The notes: generated by a model from the sequence alone, not told the origin. A DNA stretch of 64,000 nt from Silanimonas sp. (GCF_027531545.1 NZ_JAPZSC010000001.1:186001-250000); one strand, 5' to 3'; counted from the stretch's first letter, positions 1 through 11,320 are shown. Made by a program: numbers and translations.

Positions 1-1085
1 AGCGCGCCAACCAGGCCAAGACGCGCTTCCTCGCCGCCGTGAGCCACGACCTGACGCAGCCGCTGCACGCCGCGCGCTTGTTCACCGATGCGCTGGCGCA
101 GCGCAGCGAGGACGCGGGCGTCGCACCGCAGGTGGCGCGCATCGCCGGCGCATTGGAATCCGCGGAAGACCTGCTCGGCGGCCTGCTCGATATCTCGCGG
201 CTCGATGCCGGCGGCCTCGCCGCGCAGCCGGTCGACCTGCCGCTGCAACCGCTGCTCGACGGGTTGGCGCGGGAAGCCGGCGTCATGGCGGAGGCGAAGG
301 GCCTCTCGCTGCGCTGCGTGCCGACGTCCGCCTGGGTGCGCAGCGACCCGCAACTGCTGCGCCGCGTGCTGCAGAACTTCCTCGCCAACGCGGTGCGCTA
401 CACGCCGCGCGGTGGACTCGTGCTCGGTGTGCGCCGACGCGGAACGAACGCGCTGGCCATCGAGGTTTGGGACAGCGGCATCGGCATCGCGCCCGAGCAG
501 CAGCGCCTCGTGTTCGAGGAGTTCCGCCGCCTGCAGCGCGGCGGACAGGGCCTCGGCCTCGGCCTCGCCATCGCCGACCGTCTCGCAAGACTGCTCGACG
601 CTCCGCTCGCATTGCGCTCCCGCCCGGGCCGCGGCAGCGTGTTCTCGATCACCGTCGCCCGCGTCGCCGCTCGATCCACCCATGCCGCGACGGCCCCGGT
701 GCCCGCCGCTGCCGCGGCGGACCTGCCGCTGCGGATTCTGGTGGTCGACAACGACAACGTCGTGCTGGAGGCCACGCGTCAGTGGCTCGAAAGCTGGGGC
801 GCGACGGTGCGCACCGCCACAACGCCCGACGAGGCCCTGCGCGAAGCCGCCGCCCTGTCGCCACAGGCCTGGGTGCTCGACTTCCACTTGGACGACGGCG
901 CCACCGGCGATGCCTTGCACCAGGCCCTCACGCTGCGCCATCCGCGCGGCATCGGGATCGTCGTCAGCGCGGACCACGGCGAGGCTGTCCGCCAGGCCGT
1001 GCTGGCCGTCGGTGCCACGCCCCTGACGAAACCGCTGAAGCCCCTGCGCCTGAAGTCACTGCTGGCCGCATTGGCCCGCGCCTGA
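1..1085 (+). CDS. Hybrid sensor histidine kinase/response regulator, C-terminal part (5' end outside window)
   Basis: The reading frame is already open at the first bases, so the sensory N-terminus lies upstream of the window. Visible in order are a HisKA dimerisation segment with the phospho-accepting His in an SHDLTQPLHA motif (His codon at 45-47), a HATPase_c domain with DSGIGIAP and GLGLGLAI motifs, and a C-terminal receiver domain. The receiver's likely phospho-Asp is at 879-881, in the VLDFHLDDG motif. This is the architecture of a hybrid kinase that autophosphorylates and passes phosphate to its own or a partner receiver. The SHDLxQPL signature resembles kinases of the CrbS/NahK kind, many of which have a transporter-like or PAS N-terminus; that part cannot be seen here. 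The gene converges on the response regulator at 1124-1765, a plausible partner, with 38 bp between the two stop codons. Confidence 0.9.
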   Translation, partial: RANQAKTRFLAAVSHDLTQPLHAARLFTDALAQRSEDAGVAPQVARIAGALESAEDLLGGLLDISRLDAGGLAAQPVDLPLQPLLDGLAREAGVMAEAKGLSLRCVPTSAWVRSDPQLLRRVLQNFLANAVRYTPRGGLVLGVRRRGTNALAIEVWDSGIGIAPEQQRLVFEEFRRLQRGGQGLGLGLAIADRLARLLDAPLALRSRPGRGSVFSITVARVAARSTHAATAPVPAAAAADLPLRILVVDNDNVVLEATRQWLESWGATVRTATTPDEALREAAALSPQAWVLDFHLDDGATGDALHQALTLRHPRGIGIVVSADHGEAVRQAVLAVGATPLTKPLKPLRLKSLLAALARA

Positions 1086-1123
1086 GTCGCCACGCGGCGC
1101 GGCGCGCCCCGCGTCGGCCGCGG

Positions 1124-1765
1124 CTACTCCCCGGCCAGCCCGCTCAGCAGCACGCCCGCCTGCGTGCGATTGCGCACGCCGAGCTTTTCGAAGACGACGG
1201 TGAGATGGGCCTTCACCGTGCGCTCCTGGATGCCGAGCTCATCGGCGATCTGCTTGTTGAGCCGCCCTTCGGCGACGCGCTGCAGCACCTTCAACTGCTG
1301 CGGCGAAAGGGTCGCTAGACGCGCAGCCAGCGATTCTGAGGCGGCGTCGCGCGGCGTGCGCGCCAGCAGCTCGCGCAAGGCCGACGGCATCCACGTCTCG
1401 CCGGCCAAGAGGGCACGCACGCCGGCATGCAGCTCCTCGGTGCCGGCGTGTTTGGTGAGGTAGCCGCATGCGCCCATGGCGAGGGCGCGGCGCACGGTGG
1501 CGGGGTCGTCCTGCCCGGAGAGGATCGCCACCGCCACGCCCGGATGCGCGGCACGCAGCTCGCCCAGCGCGAGCAGGCCGTGCGTACCGGGCAGCTGCAG
1601 GTCGAGCAGCACGAGGTCGGTGTCCGGGGCTTCGGCCAGCGCGGCTTGGGCACTGGCGAGATCGCCGGCCTCATCGATACGCGCGCCGGCCAAGCCGGCG
1701 GCCAGCGTCTGCCGCAGGGCAAGGCGGTAGAGCGGGTGGTCGTCGACGATCAGCAGGTGGTGCAT
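1124..1765 (-). CDS. LuxR/NarL-family two-component response regulator
   Basis: This 213-residue protein has an N-terminal receiver domain and a C-terminal LuxR-type helix-turn-helix. The receiver carries the acidic pair Asp8-Asp9, a phospho-acceptor Asp55 in LLDLQLPG and a conserved Lys in YLTK. The HTH covers roughly residues 148-210, with LSPQQLKVLQRVAEG and IQERTVKAHL motifs. The length is standard for NarL/FixJ-type regulators. It lies 17 bp downstream of bdhA on the same strand, so the two are probably co-transcribed. It faces the hybrid kinase at 1-1085, its likely cognate. No clear Shine-Dalgarno sequence precedes the ATG. Regulation of the nearby polyhydroxybutyrate genes is an inference from position only. 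Confidence 0.9.
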   Translation of the reverse strand: MHHLLIVDDHPLYRLALRQTLAAGLAGARIDEAGDLASAQAALAEAPDTDLVLLDLQLPGTHGLLALGELRAAHPGVAVAILSGQDDPATVRRALAMGACGYLTKHAGTEELHAGVRALLAGETWMPSALRELLARTPRDAASESLAARLATLSPQQLKVLQRVAEGRLNKQIADELGIQERTVKAHLTVVFEKLGVRNRTQAGVLLSGLAGE

Positions 1766-1782
1766 GGCGGCAGCTTAGCCGC

Positions 1783-2577
1783 TCACTGCGCCGTCCACCC
1801 GCCATCCACCGGCAGCGCCGCGCCGTTGAGGTTGTGGGCTTCGCGGCGACACAGCCACAGGGCGAGGGATGCAATCTCCGCCGGCAGGGTCATGCGCAGG
1901 CTGGGCTGCTTCTCCGCCAGCAGGGCGCGGATGCCGGCATCGCGGTCGCCGTCGACGGCGCGCGCGGCGATCTGCGGTTCGATCAGCGGCGTCTCCACCC
2001 AGCCCGGGCAGACGCAGTTGACGGTGACACCGCCCGAGGCGCGCGAGCCCTGCGCGGCCATCTCCAGCGCGGCGACTTTCGTCAGGCCGATCAGGCCGTG
2101 TTTCGCCGCGACATAGGGCGCCTTGTTCACCGAGGCCACCAGCCCGTGCACGGACGCGATGTTGATGACGCGGCCGAAGCCGCGCTCGGCCATGCCGGGC
2201 AGTGCTGCCTTCATGGTGTGGAAGCAGGCGCTGAGGTTGATCGCGATCAGCGCATCCCAGCGCTCGTCGGGCATCTCGGCCAGCGAGGCGGTGTGCTGGA
2301 TGCCGGCGTTGTTGACGAGCACGTCCACGGAGCCGACGGCCGCCATCATCGCGCGGATGGCGTCGGGGTCGCGCAGGTCGGCAACGTGGTGCGAAGCGGA
2401 CGGCGCACCGGCCATGCGGACCGCCGCGAGCGCGGCCGCGATCTGCCCGCTGCTGCCGAGGCCATTGATGTGCACGTGCGCGCCGGCGGCGCCCAGGGCT
2501 TCGGCGACGGCGAGGCCGATGCCGGAGGTGGCGCCGGTCACGAGCGCGATGCGGCCTTCGGGGAATCGATCAGTCAT
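1783..2577 (-). CDS. bdhA: D-3-hydroxybutyrate dehydrogenase
   Basis: This 264-residue short-chain dehydrogenase should oxidise D-3-hydroxybutyrate to acetoacetate with NAD+ in the cytoplasm. It has the cofactor motif TGATSGIG near residue 15, the NNAG motif, a catalytic YxxxK (YVAAKHG) and the LPVDGGWTAQ C-terminus typical of 3-hydroxybutyrate dehydrogenases. The frame stays open upstream, but the ATG at 2577 gives the usual family N-terminus (MTDRF..GRIALVTG). It is divergent from the oligomer hydrolase gene, with 85 bp between start codons, and sits immediately upstream of the response regulator. The neighbours suggest use of 3-hydroxybutyrate released from polyhydroxybutyrate. Confidence 0.92.
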   Translation of the reverse strand: MTDRFPEGRIALVTGATSGIGLAVAEALGAAGAHVHINGLGSSGQIAAALAAVRMAGAPSASHHVADLRDPDAIRAMMAAVGSVDVLVNNAGIQHTASLAEMPDERWDALIAINLSACFHTMKAALPGMAERGFGRVINIASVHGLVASVNKAPYVAAKHGLIGLTKVAALEMAAQGSRASGGVTVNCVCPGWVETPLIEPQIAARAVDGDRDAGIRALLAEKQPSLRMTLPAEIASLALWLCRREAHNLNGAALPVDGGWTAQ

Positions 2578-2662
2578 GGCGCCAGCTTGCCGCGCGGTGG
2601 GCCTCGCGGCCTTTGGACGAAAGTACGATGGCCCTGCCGCCCCCGGACCGCAGACTGCCGCG

Positions 2663-4399
2663 ATGAACCCCGATTCGCCCTCGCCTTTCCGCCCGCGCGC
2701 CCTCGCCGCGATCCAGCCGATGACTCTCGCGCTGCTGGCCTTGCTGGGCAGTGGCGCGGCGCAGGCCGAGGCGCCGGCCATCGCGAACACCGTGACGGTG
2801 CCGACCACGAGCGCCCATCGCGACGGGGACGACCTGCTCACCGCCGGCCTCGGCATCGATGGCCTGCGCGGCCCCATCCCCTCGCTGGCGGACGCGGCCG
2901 CACCAACCTTCGCGGAGCTGCGGCGCCGCGCGGTCTGGACGAATTGGCGCGGCATCGCCGACGTGAGCCCGACGGGCGGCCTAGGCACGGCCTACGGTGA
3001 TCTCCGGCCGGTGCCGGGCCACGAATTCCACGGCAGCGCGACCGTGCCGGGCGCGAAGCACCCGCATCGCCTGCTGCTGCAATTGCCCGACAGCTTCGAC
3101 CGCGAACGCCCCTGCCTGGTCGTCACCGCCTCCTCCGGCTCGCGCGGCGTCTACGGCGCGATCGCGCTGGCCGGCGGTTGGGGCCTGCCGAAAGGCTGCG
3201 CCGTCGCCTACACCGACAAGGGTGCGGGCACCGACTGGCGGCGCGTTCCGATCGAAGGCGGCGACGATGCGGTGCACGTGCCGCACGCCCATTCCGGCGA
3301 CCACCCGGAAGCCGACTGGGGCCGCCACGTGCTGCAGGCTGCCGCCTTCGGCCGCGAGGTGCTCGTTCGCGAAACGGGCATCGACCCCGATGCATTGATC
3401 GTCATCGCCGCCGGCGTGTCGAACGGGGCGGGTGCGGTGCTGCGGGCGGCCGGTGACGAAGCGGCCAACGAACGCCGCATCGACGGCGCACCGCGCCTTC
3501 ATGGCGTCGTCGCGGTGTCGCCGAACATCCATGTCGATGGGGCGCGCCCGCTGTTGGACGTCGCCACCTACGCCGCGCTGCTGATGCCCTGCGCGCTGGC
3601 CGCACCGCACTTCGACGACGACGCGCTGCTGCGGCCGGGCGCTGCGATGCCACCCGCCTACGCCGCAAGCTGCACGGCGCTCGTCGCCGCCGGGCAGATC
3701 GAGGGTGATGACGTCGCGGCGCAAGCCACGAACGCATGGACCGCGATGCAAGCCGCCGGCTGGACCGACGCAGCGATGCGCGCGGGCAGCTTGAGCGTCG
3801 CCTTCGACCTCTGGCGCGCGGTGGCGGCGGGCTATACCTCCGCCTACGCGCGTGCGCCCGCCGACGCGATGCCGCTGGGCTACGGCTATGCCGTGCGCGA
3901 CGCGCAGGGTGTGCCGGTGCCGCCCTCGCCGGCCGAAGCCGCGCTGTGGTGGAGCGACAGCAGCGGCATTCCGCCCGGCAACGGCGTGTTGCTACTCGAC
4001 CCGCCGGGAGACAACGGTCGCATGGCAGGCCTGCTCGGACTGCGCGCTTTGGCGACGGACGACACCACCGTGCGCGAGGCCATCGCCGCCACCCGCGCGA
4101 TGCCGCCGCGCGACGGCCTGCCGATCCTGCTGCTGCATGGCCTCGACGACGGCCTCGTGCCCGAGTGGACGACCAGTGCGCCCTACGCCGCGTTCGCCCG
4201 CGAGCACGGCGCGCGCCTCGGCTACTGGCGTATCGAACGCGCGCAGCACTTCGACGCCTTCCTCGGCAATCCGGCGCTGGCCGCCCGCTACGTGCCGCTG
4301 ATGCCGCAGGCCTACGCCGCACTCGACGCGATGCTGGCCCACCTGCGCGAAGTCGCGCCGCTGCCGGGCGACCGCACGATCAGTACGCCGGGGCGCTAG
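2663..4399 (+). CDS. D-(-)-3-hydroxybutyrate oligomer hydrolase (3HBOH family)
   Basis: This 578-residue protein resembles the 3-hydroxybutyrate oligomer hydrolases that cut short polyhydroxybutyrate oligomers to monomers. A hydrophobic segment ending in GSGAAQA (about residues 20-35) looks like a signal peptide, so a periplasmic or secreted location is likely. Family-like stretches include VVTASSGSRGVYGAI and AYTDKGAGTDW. A nucleophile elbow GVSNG matches the GxSxG pattern. Candidate acid and His residues lie in LLLHGLDDGLVPEW and AQHFDAF near the C-terminus. The frame is open upstream, but ATG 2663 directly precedes the signal peptide. At 578 residues it is, from memory, shorter than the best-known Ralstonia member. 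Divergence from bdhA supports a shared pathway. Confidence 0.85.
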   Translation: MNPDSPSPFRPRALAAIQPMTLALLALLGSGAAQAEAPAIANTVTVPTTSAHRDGDDLLTAGLGIDGLRGPIPSLADAAAPTFAELRRRAVWTNWRGIADVSPTGGLGTAYGDLRPVPGHEFHGSATVPGAKHPHRLLLQLPDSFDRERPCLVVTASSGSRGVYGAIALAGGWGLPKGCAVAYTDKGAGTDWRRVPIEGGDDAVHVPHAHSGDHPEADWGRHVLQAAAFGREVLVRETGIDPDALIVIAAGVSNGAGAVLRAAGDEAANERRIDGAPRLHGVVAVSPNIHVDGARPLLDVATYAALLMPCALAAPHFDDDALLRPGAAMPPAYAASCTALVAAGQIEGDDVAAQATNAWTAMQAAGWTDAAMRAGSLSVAFDLWRAVAAGYTSAYARAPADAMPLGYGYAVRDAQGVPVPPSPAEAALWWSDSSGIPPGNGVLLLDPPGDNGRMAGLLGLRALATDDTTVREAIAATRAMPPRDGLPILLLHGLDDGLVPEWTTSAPYAAFAREHGARLGYWRIERAQHFDAFLGNPALAARYVPLMPQAYAALDAMLAHLREVAPLPGDRTISTPGR

Positions 4400-4417
4400 G
4401 CCGCCGGCGCATCCGAC

Positions 4418-7000
<2,583 letters not shown>

Positions 7001-7052
7001 GGGTCGTCTCCGAAAGGGGCGGCGGCCCACGGAGCGGGCCGCGATGGCTTCC

Positions 7053-7081
7053 AGATGCGGATGATGACCGGGTGATTCAAG
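7053..7081 (-). promoter_or_regulatory. Sigma-32 (RpoH) heat-shock promoter of clpB
   Basis: On the minus strand CTTGAAT (7075-7081) is followed after 14 bp by CCGCATCT (7053-7060). Against the RpoH consensus CTTGAAA - 13 to 17 bp - CCCCATNT this is one mismatch in each element. The start codon lies about 50 bp downstream. RpoH control of clpB is established in other gammaproteobacteria. Confidence 0.75.
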
Positions 7082-7108
7082 GCCGGCTTGATCGGGCTCA
7101 AGCCGGCC
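7081..7108 (-). terminator. Stem-loop between the TPR gene and clpB
   Basis: A perfect 11 bp inverted repeat (arms 7081-7091 and 7098-7108) has a 6 nt loop. It lies downstream of the TPR gene on the minus strand and abuts the clpB -35 element. There is no long T-run, only TTGAAT, so termination is likely but not certain. Confidence 0.5.
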
Positions 7109-7162
7109 TCACCGAACCGTTCAGGCCGGCAGACTGCATCCGGCCGCGGGCCTCGGCCTTCC

Positions 7163-8137
7163 TCAGAGCGCGTCGAGCGACTTCTTCGCCTCAGTGTTGG
7201 CGGGATCGAGGCGCAGCGCCGTCTGGAACGACGCACGGGCCGTCGCGGCATCACCCTGCTTGGCCTGGATCTGCCCGAGGCGCCACCAGGCGCTGGTGTT
7301 GTCCGGGTCGTTCTCGCCGCGCGCCAATCCGCCGTCGAGGTAGCGCTTCAGCCCGGCGCCGCCCTCGTCAAGGAATTGCCCGCTGATCGCAGCGAGGCGG
7401 CCGAGCTGGTAGTGCGGCGCCGCCTGCCGCGGCTGGACGCCCGCCCATGCGAGGTAGAAGGTTCGGGCATCGGCATAACGCTCGAGCGCGACGAGGCTGT
7501 TGCCCACCATCACGCGGGTATCGATGTCGTCGGCCGGCAGCGCCGGCACCGCGGCCACGGCGGCATCGATGGCGCGCATCGCCGCCGAGTCGTCCTTGAA
7601 GTGGGCGCGTTGGATGGTCGCTTCCGCGAGATGCCCGCGCGCCGGGTTGCGCCGCGCGATCTCCGCCTGCTGCGCCTGCGCTTTCTCCACGCCGCCACCG
7701 GGTGCTGCCGGGTACAGGTAGTACTGGATCAGCGCGCTGCGGGCCTGCAGCAGGTTGCCATCAAGGCGCACGGCGGCCTCGTACGCGTCACGCAGCGACG
7801 GCGCCATCGTCAACTTGCGCAGCATGTTCACCTGCCCGATGCGGATGCCCAAGCTGTTGCCCAGCCAAAGCTGCGCCTGCGCATCGTTCGGCGCCAGTTC
7901 GACCGCCTGTTCCGCACTCTCGACGGCCTCGTCAGCCTCGCCTTTCTGCAGCTGCGCACGGGCCAGCAGCACCCAGGCGCGCGCGTTGGCCTCGTTGGCT
8001 TCGACGAAGGCCTGCGCCTTCGCCAGAGCACCGGGGTCGCGGACCTTCAACAGGGATTCGATGTCGGCGGCGTTCGCGAACGCTGCGGCGGAGAAGCCGG
8101 CCAGCAGGAGGCCAAGAGCGAGGGGGGCGAGGCGCAT
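7163..8137 (-). CDS. Secreted TPR-repeat protein of unknown function
   Basis: This 324-residue protein has an N-terminal signal peptide (MRLAPLALGLLLAGFSAAAFA, cut after about residue 21). The rest is alpha-helical, Ala/Leu/Arg-rich sequence with tetratricopeptide-like units, clearest at about residues 40-110 and at the C-terminus (GDAATARASFQTALRLDPAN). TPR proteins act as protein-binding scaffolds; no catalytic motif is visible. The start at 8137 is chosen because GGAG lies 6 nt upstream and the signal peptide follows. It is probably periplasmic. It sits between the secreted protease and clpB, and a stem-loop follows it. Its partner is unknown. Confidence 0.8.
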   Translation of the reverse strand: MRLAPLALGLLLAGFSAAAFANAADIESLLKVRDPGALAKAQAFVEANEANARAWVLLARAQLQKGEADEAVESAEQAVELAPNDAQAQLWLGNSLGIRIGQVNMLRKLTMAPSLRDAYEAAVRLDGNLLQARSALIQYYLYPAAPGGGVEKAQAQQAEIARRNPARGHLAEATIQRAHFKDDSAAMRAIDAAVAAVPALPADDIDTRVMVGNSLVALERYADARTFYLAWAGVQPRQAAPHYQLGRLAAISGQFLDEGGAGLKRYLDGGLARGENDPDNTSAWWRLGQIQAKQGDAATARASFQTALRLDPANTEAKKSLDAL

Positions 8138-8252
8138 CACGAACTCCGGGGGACAAGGGCAGTGAGGCGAGCATCGCCTCACCAACCGGTCGTCGTCGCC
8201 CTGCCGTTCGTCATGGCCACGCGTGTCGTTCAGCCACGGGCCGGACCCGGCC

Positions 8253-10361
8253 TCAGAACGCGAGGCTCCAGCGATCGATCAGGCCGGTGTTGCCGGTCAC
8301 CTGGTCGGTGACGCGCAGGGTCCAGGTGCCGTTCGCGGCGCGACCCGGCGCCTGCAAGCTGATGCGACCGGCGAGATTGGGCGTGGCGCCGCCCGCGCGG
8401 TTGTGCAGCAGCACCACGAGGCCATCGGGCATCACCAGCTCCACCTTCAGCTCGCCGGAGGCCGGGTGCTTCAACGCGAAATCGATCGTGACCGGCGCCG
8501 AGAGCGTCGCCGCGCGACCACTGACGTTGATCGGGCTGGCCGCCGTCGCGTTGTCGCGGATGGCGACGTCGGTGTCGTTCGCGAAGGTCGCGGGCGTGGT
8601 GCTGCCGCCCTGCACGTAGCTGATCTTCACGGTCATGCCACTGAACGCCGCGGTGGCATTGATCAGCACGTGGTAGGTGCCGGCCACCGGCGTGGCGAAG
8701 GCGCACAGGCCCGCGTTGCCGGCAGCGTTGGCTTTGCACGTGGCCTGCGCGGTCGTCGGGGCGGTGCCCTGCCCGACGAACAGGTCGGCATTGCCCGTGC
8801 CACCGCTGGTCTCGATGCGCAGGTCGCGCGCGCCGGCCGGCACGGCGATGCTGGTGCGCATCTGCGTGCCGGTGCTGGCGGTCAGGTTGAGGAAGGTCTG
8901 GGTGAAGGTGGTGCCCGGCGTGGTCGGGGTCGTCGGCGTAGTGGGGTTCGTCGGCGTGGTGGGGTTCGTCGGCGTGGTTGGCGTCGTGCTCGCGCCGCCC
9001 GCCGCCTGCACCGCCGCTTGCGCGCTCAGCAGGCCGGCACCGCAGCCGCTGCAACCCGCCGCTGCGGCATACGTGCTGCGCTTCAGCAGCGCTTCCTGAT
9101 CCGCCACGGTCAAGGGCGCGAGGCGCAATGCCGTCCGGCGGGACTGCACCAGCGCGAGCGTCGCACTGACGTACGGCGCGGCCATCGAGGTTCCGCTGTA
9201 GGCGAGGAAGTTCTCACCACCCGGCACCTGCGTGCCGGCGTTCGCCGTCGAGAGGATCGATACACCCGGCGCGGCGACATCCACCACCGCGCCGAAGTTC
9301 GAGAACGAGGCACGGGCGCTGTTCGCCCCCACGGCCGCCACGGTGATGACGCCCGGGCAGTTCGCCGGCGTGTAGCCGCCGGCGTCGCGGGCATCGTTGC
9401 CCGCCGCCACCACCACCGGCACGCCGCGCGAGGCCGCGCTGGCAATGGCCGACTGCAGGGCGCTGGTGCAGGTGCCGGGGCCGCCCAGCGAGAGGTTGAG
9501 CACGTCGGCCGCATTCGCGGCGGAAAGGGTGGGCACGCCGGCGACGGCGCCGCCCGAAGCCCAGACGATGGCGTCGGCGATGTCGGAAGTGGTGCCGCCG
9601 CCGCGACCGAGCACGCGCACCGGCATCACCTTCGCGCTGAAGGCGAGGCCGGCGATGCCGGCGGCGTTGTTGCCGCGCGCCGCAGCGATGCCTGCGACAT
9701 GCGTGCCGTGCCAGCTCGAATTGCGGCCGTTGGCGAAATCGCCCGGGTCGCTCGCGTCGGCGTCGCGGCCATTGCCGTCGCCCGCCGTGGTGACGCTGGT
9801 GATGAAGTCGTAGCCCGGCACCACATTGGCATCGAGGTCGGTGTGACGCGCGAGGCCGGTGTCCAGCACACCGATGATCACGCCGGTGCCCGTCGAGAGG
9901 TCCCACGCCGCTTCGGCGCGCAGGCCGGCATCGGCGTCCGTCATCGCCCACTGCTCGGCGTAGCGTGTGTCATTGGGGCGCAGGCTGGCCTGCAGCACGT
10001 AGTCGTACTCGACGCGCGCCACGCCCGGCTGGGCCGCGAGTGCGGCGCGCGCGGCCGCCGCTTCGTCGAGGGCCAGAAGGCGCGTCGCACGCAGCACATC
10101 GCCACCCACGGAAAGACGGCGCTGGTAGCCGAGGCCGGCCGAGGGGCCGCGCTTCGCCATCAGGCCCGAGCGCGCGACCTGGCGGCTGGCGTCAGCGAGG
10201 CGCCGCGCCGCGATGTTCGCGTTGGCGGCTTCCGCCGTGCCGGGCGCATACGTGACGATGAAGCCGGCGATCTCCGGCGTCGGCGTGGCCGACTGCGCGG
10301 AAGCTCCCGCCGCGACGAACAGAGCAGCGAAGGCGAGAGCGACAGGGCGGACGGCGGTCAT
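8253..10361 (-). CDS. Secreted subtilisin-like (S8) serine protease with PPC and P domains
   Basis: This 702-residue preproprotease has a signal peptide (about residues 1-22, ending ASAQ) and an inhibitor-like propeptide to about 130. The S8 domain follows with Asp167 in VLDTG, His218 in HGTHVAG and Ser392 in GTSMAAP. A Thr/Pro/Asn-rich linker (about 457-484) leads to a bacterial pre-peptidase C-terminal (PPC) domain and a proprotein-convertase P domain (about 590-702). This arrangement is usual for type II-secreted extracellular proteases of Xanthomonas and Lysobacter. PPC and P domains are often trimmed after export. The start at 10361 follows from the signal peptide; the frame continues upstream without a secretion signal. 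It interrupts the clpB-pgeF neighbourhood seen in E. coli. Confidence 0.95.
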   Translation of the reverse strand: MTAVRPVALAFAALFVAAGASAQSATPTPEIAGFIVTYAPGTAEAANANIAARRLADASRQVARSGLMAKRGPSAGLGYQRRLSVGGDVLRATRLLALDEAAAARAALAAQPGVARVEYDYVLQASLRPNDTRYAEQWAMTDADAGLRAEAAWDLSTGTGVIIGVLDTGLARHTDLDANVVPGYDFITSVTTAGDGNGRDADASDPGDFANGRNSSWHGTHVAGIAAARGNNAAGIAGLAFSAKVMPVRVLGRGGGTTSDIADAIVWASGGAVAGVPTLSAANAADVLNLSLGGPGTCTSALQSAIASAASRGVPVVVAAGNDARDAGGYTPANCPGVITVAAVGANSARASFSNFGAVVDVAAPGVSILSTANAGTQVPGGENFLAYSGTSMAAPYVSATLALVQSRRTALRLAPLTVADQEALLKRSTYAAAAGCSGCGAGLLSAQAAVQAAGGASTTPTTPTNPTTPTNPTTPTTPTTPGTTFTQTFLNLTASTGTQMRTSIAVPAGARDLRIETSGGTGNADLFVGQGTAPTTAQATCKANAAGNAGLCAFATPVAGTYHVLINATAAFSGMTVKISYVQGGSTTPATFANDTDVAIRDNATAASPINVSGRAATLSAPVTIDFALKHPASGELKVELVMPDGLVVLLHNRAGGATPNLAGRISLQAPGRAANGTWTLRVTDQVTGNTGLIDRWSLAF
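8917..8988. repeat. Four 18-bp tandem repeats in the protease linker
   Basis: Four imperfect 18 bp units (8917-8934, 8935-8952, 8953-8970, 8971-8988) related to GGCGTGGTGGGGTTCGTC lie inside the protease gene. Each encodes a six-residue Thr-Pro-Thr-rich unit of the interdomain linker. Copy number changes would keep the frame. Confidence 0.85.
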
Positions 10362-10531
10362 GGCGGGACTCCGGTTCGGATGCCGCGCAGGCTGCGCTTC
10401 CGCCCGCCGCGCGAAAGCCAAGCACTGTCAACTGCTGCGCTACGTCTCAGTTCGCGGGTTGCAGCGCGCCCGCCATCACGGTTTTTCTGCGATGGCGCGC
10501 ACGGGCCGAGTGCGGCGCAGCATGGGCTTCA

Positions 10532-11320
10532 TCAGGAAACGCGCCAGAGCAGGCTGGCCATGCGGCCGGTGCGCGCATCGCGGCGATGCGAGAAAAACGC
10601 GTGCGGCTCGCCGATCGTGCAGCGTCCACCGCCGTGCACGCGCGCCACGCCCAGCCGCGCGAGGCGTCGGCGCGCGAGCGCGTACAGATCGACACGCCAA
10701 TGGCCGGGGCGCGTCGCGGTGAACGCGACAGCTGCACCCGCATCGCCATCGACGAAGGCCGCGCGCACTTCTTCGCCGACCTCATAGTTCGCGGGCCCCG
10801 CCGCCGGGCCGAGCCAAGCGATCACGCGTTCGCCCGGCACGCGCATCGCAGCAACCGTCGCTTCGACGACGCCCGCCGCGAGGCCACGCCATCCCGCATG
10901 CGCAGCGCCAAGCACCGCACCGTCGTCCGAGCACAGCAGCATCGGCAGGCAGTCGGCATGCATCACCGCCAGCACCACGCCTGCGCGTCGCGTCACCGCG
11001 GCATCGGCCTCGGGTTCCTCGCCGCTCGCCGGCACCAGCGCGCCATCAACCGCGCCCGTGTCGGCATCGAACACCGCCGTGCCGTGCACCTGACGCAGCC
11101 AGCGCGGCGCGGAAGGCAGCCCAAGCGCCTCACGCAGGGCCGCGCGGTTCGCGAGCACGTGCTCCGCCGCATCACCATCGGCCGCACGATGGCCACCGAG
11201 GTTCAAGGTGTTGAAGGGCGGCGGTGACGCGCCCAAACCAAGGCGCCGGGTCGAGCCGCCGCGCACACCGGGTGGCGCCGGCCAGTCGGCAAACTCGAAG
11301 AATGGCGGCGCGACGTCCAT
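10532..11320 (-). CDS. pgeF: Peptidoglycan editing factor PgeF (laccase-domain/YfiH family)
   Basis: This 262-residue protein belongs to the YfiH/PgeF family. Members of that family are multicopper-laccase-fold proteins that remove misincorporated residues from muropeptide precursors, and some act as purine nucleosidases. The zinc-binding residues are recognisable: His in RQVHGTAVFD, Cys in MHADCLPMLL and His in AAHAGWRGL. The length is normal. ATG 11320 starts 28 bp after the rluD stop on the same strand. The rluD-pgeF order matches E. coli, where clpB follows; here a protease and a TPR gene intervene. Confidence 0.92.
   Translation of the reverse strand: MDVAPPFFEFADWPAPPGVRGGSTRRLGLGASPPPFNTLNLGGHRAADGDAAEHVLANRAALREALGLPSAPRWLRQVHGTAVFDADTGAVDGALVPASGEEPEADAAVTRRAGVVLAVMHADCLPMLLCSDDGAVLGAAHAGWRGLAAGVVEATVAAMRVPGERVIAWLGPAAGPANYEVGEEVRAAFVDGDAGAAVAFTATRPGHWRVDLYALARRRLARLGVARVHGGGRCTIGEPHAFFSHRRDARTGRMASLLWRVS

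Noticed and set aside
8917-8988. Possible CRISPR-like array from the short regular repeats
   Set aside because: The repeats are directly adjacent without spacers and encode an in-frame protein linker.
10426-10431. TTGACA on the minus strand upstream of the S8 protease as a promoter
   Set aside because: No -10-like hexamer occurs 16-18 bp downstream; the region is G+C-rich.
10466-10512. An imperfect hairpin between the S8 protease and pgeF as a pgeF terminator
   Set aside because: The stem needs a bulge and no T-run follows on the minus strand.
8223-10787. An 854-codon plus-strand frame opposite the S8 protease
   Set aside because: Arg/Gly/Ala-rich shadow of the protease gene, which has a signal peptide and a full catalytic triad on the other strand.
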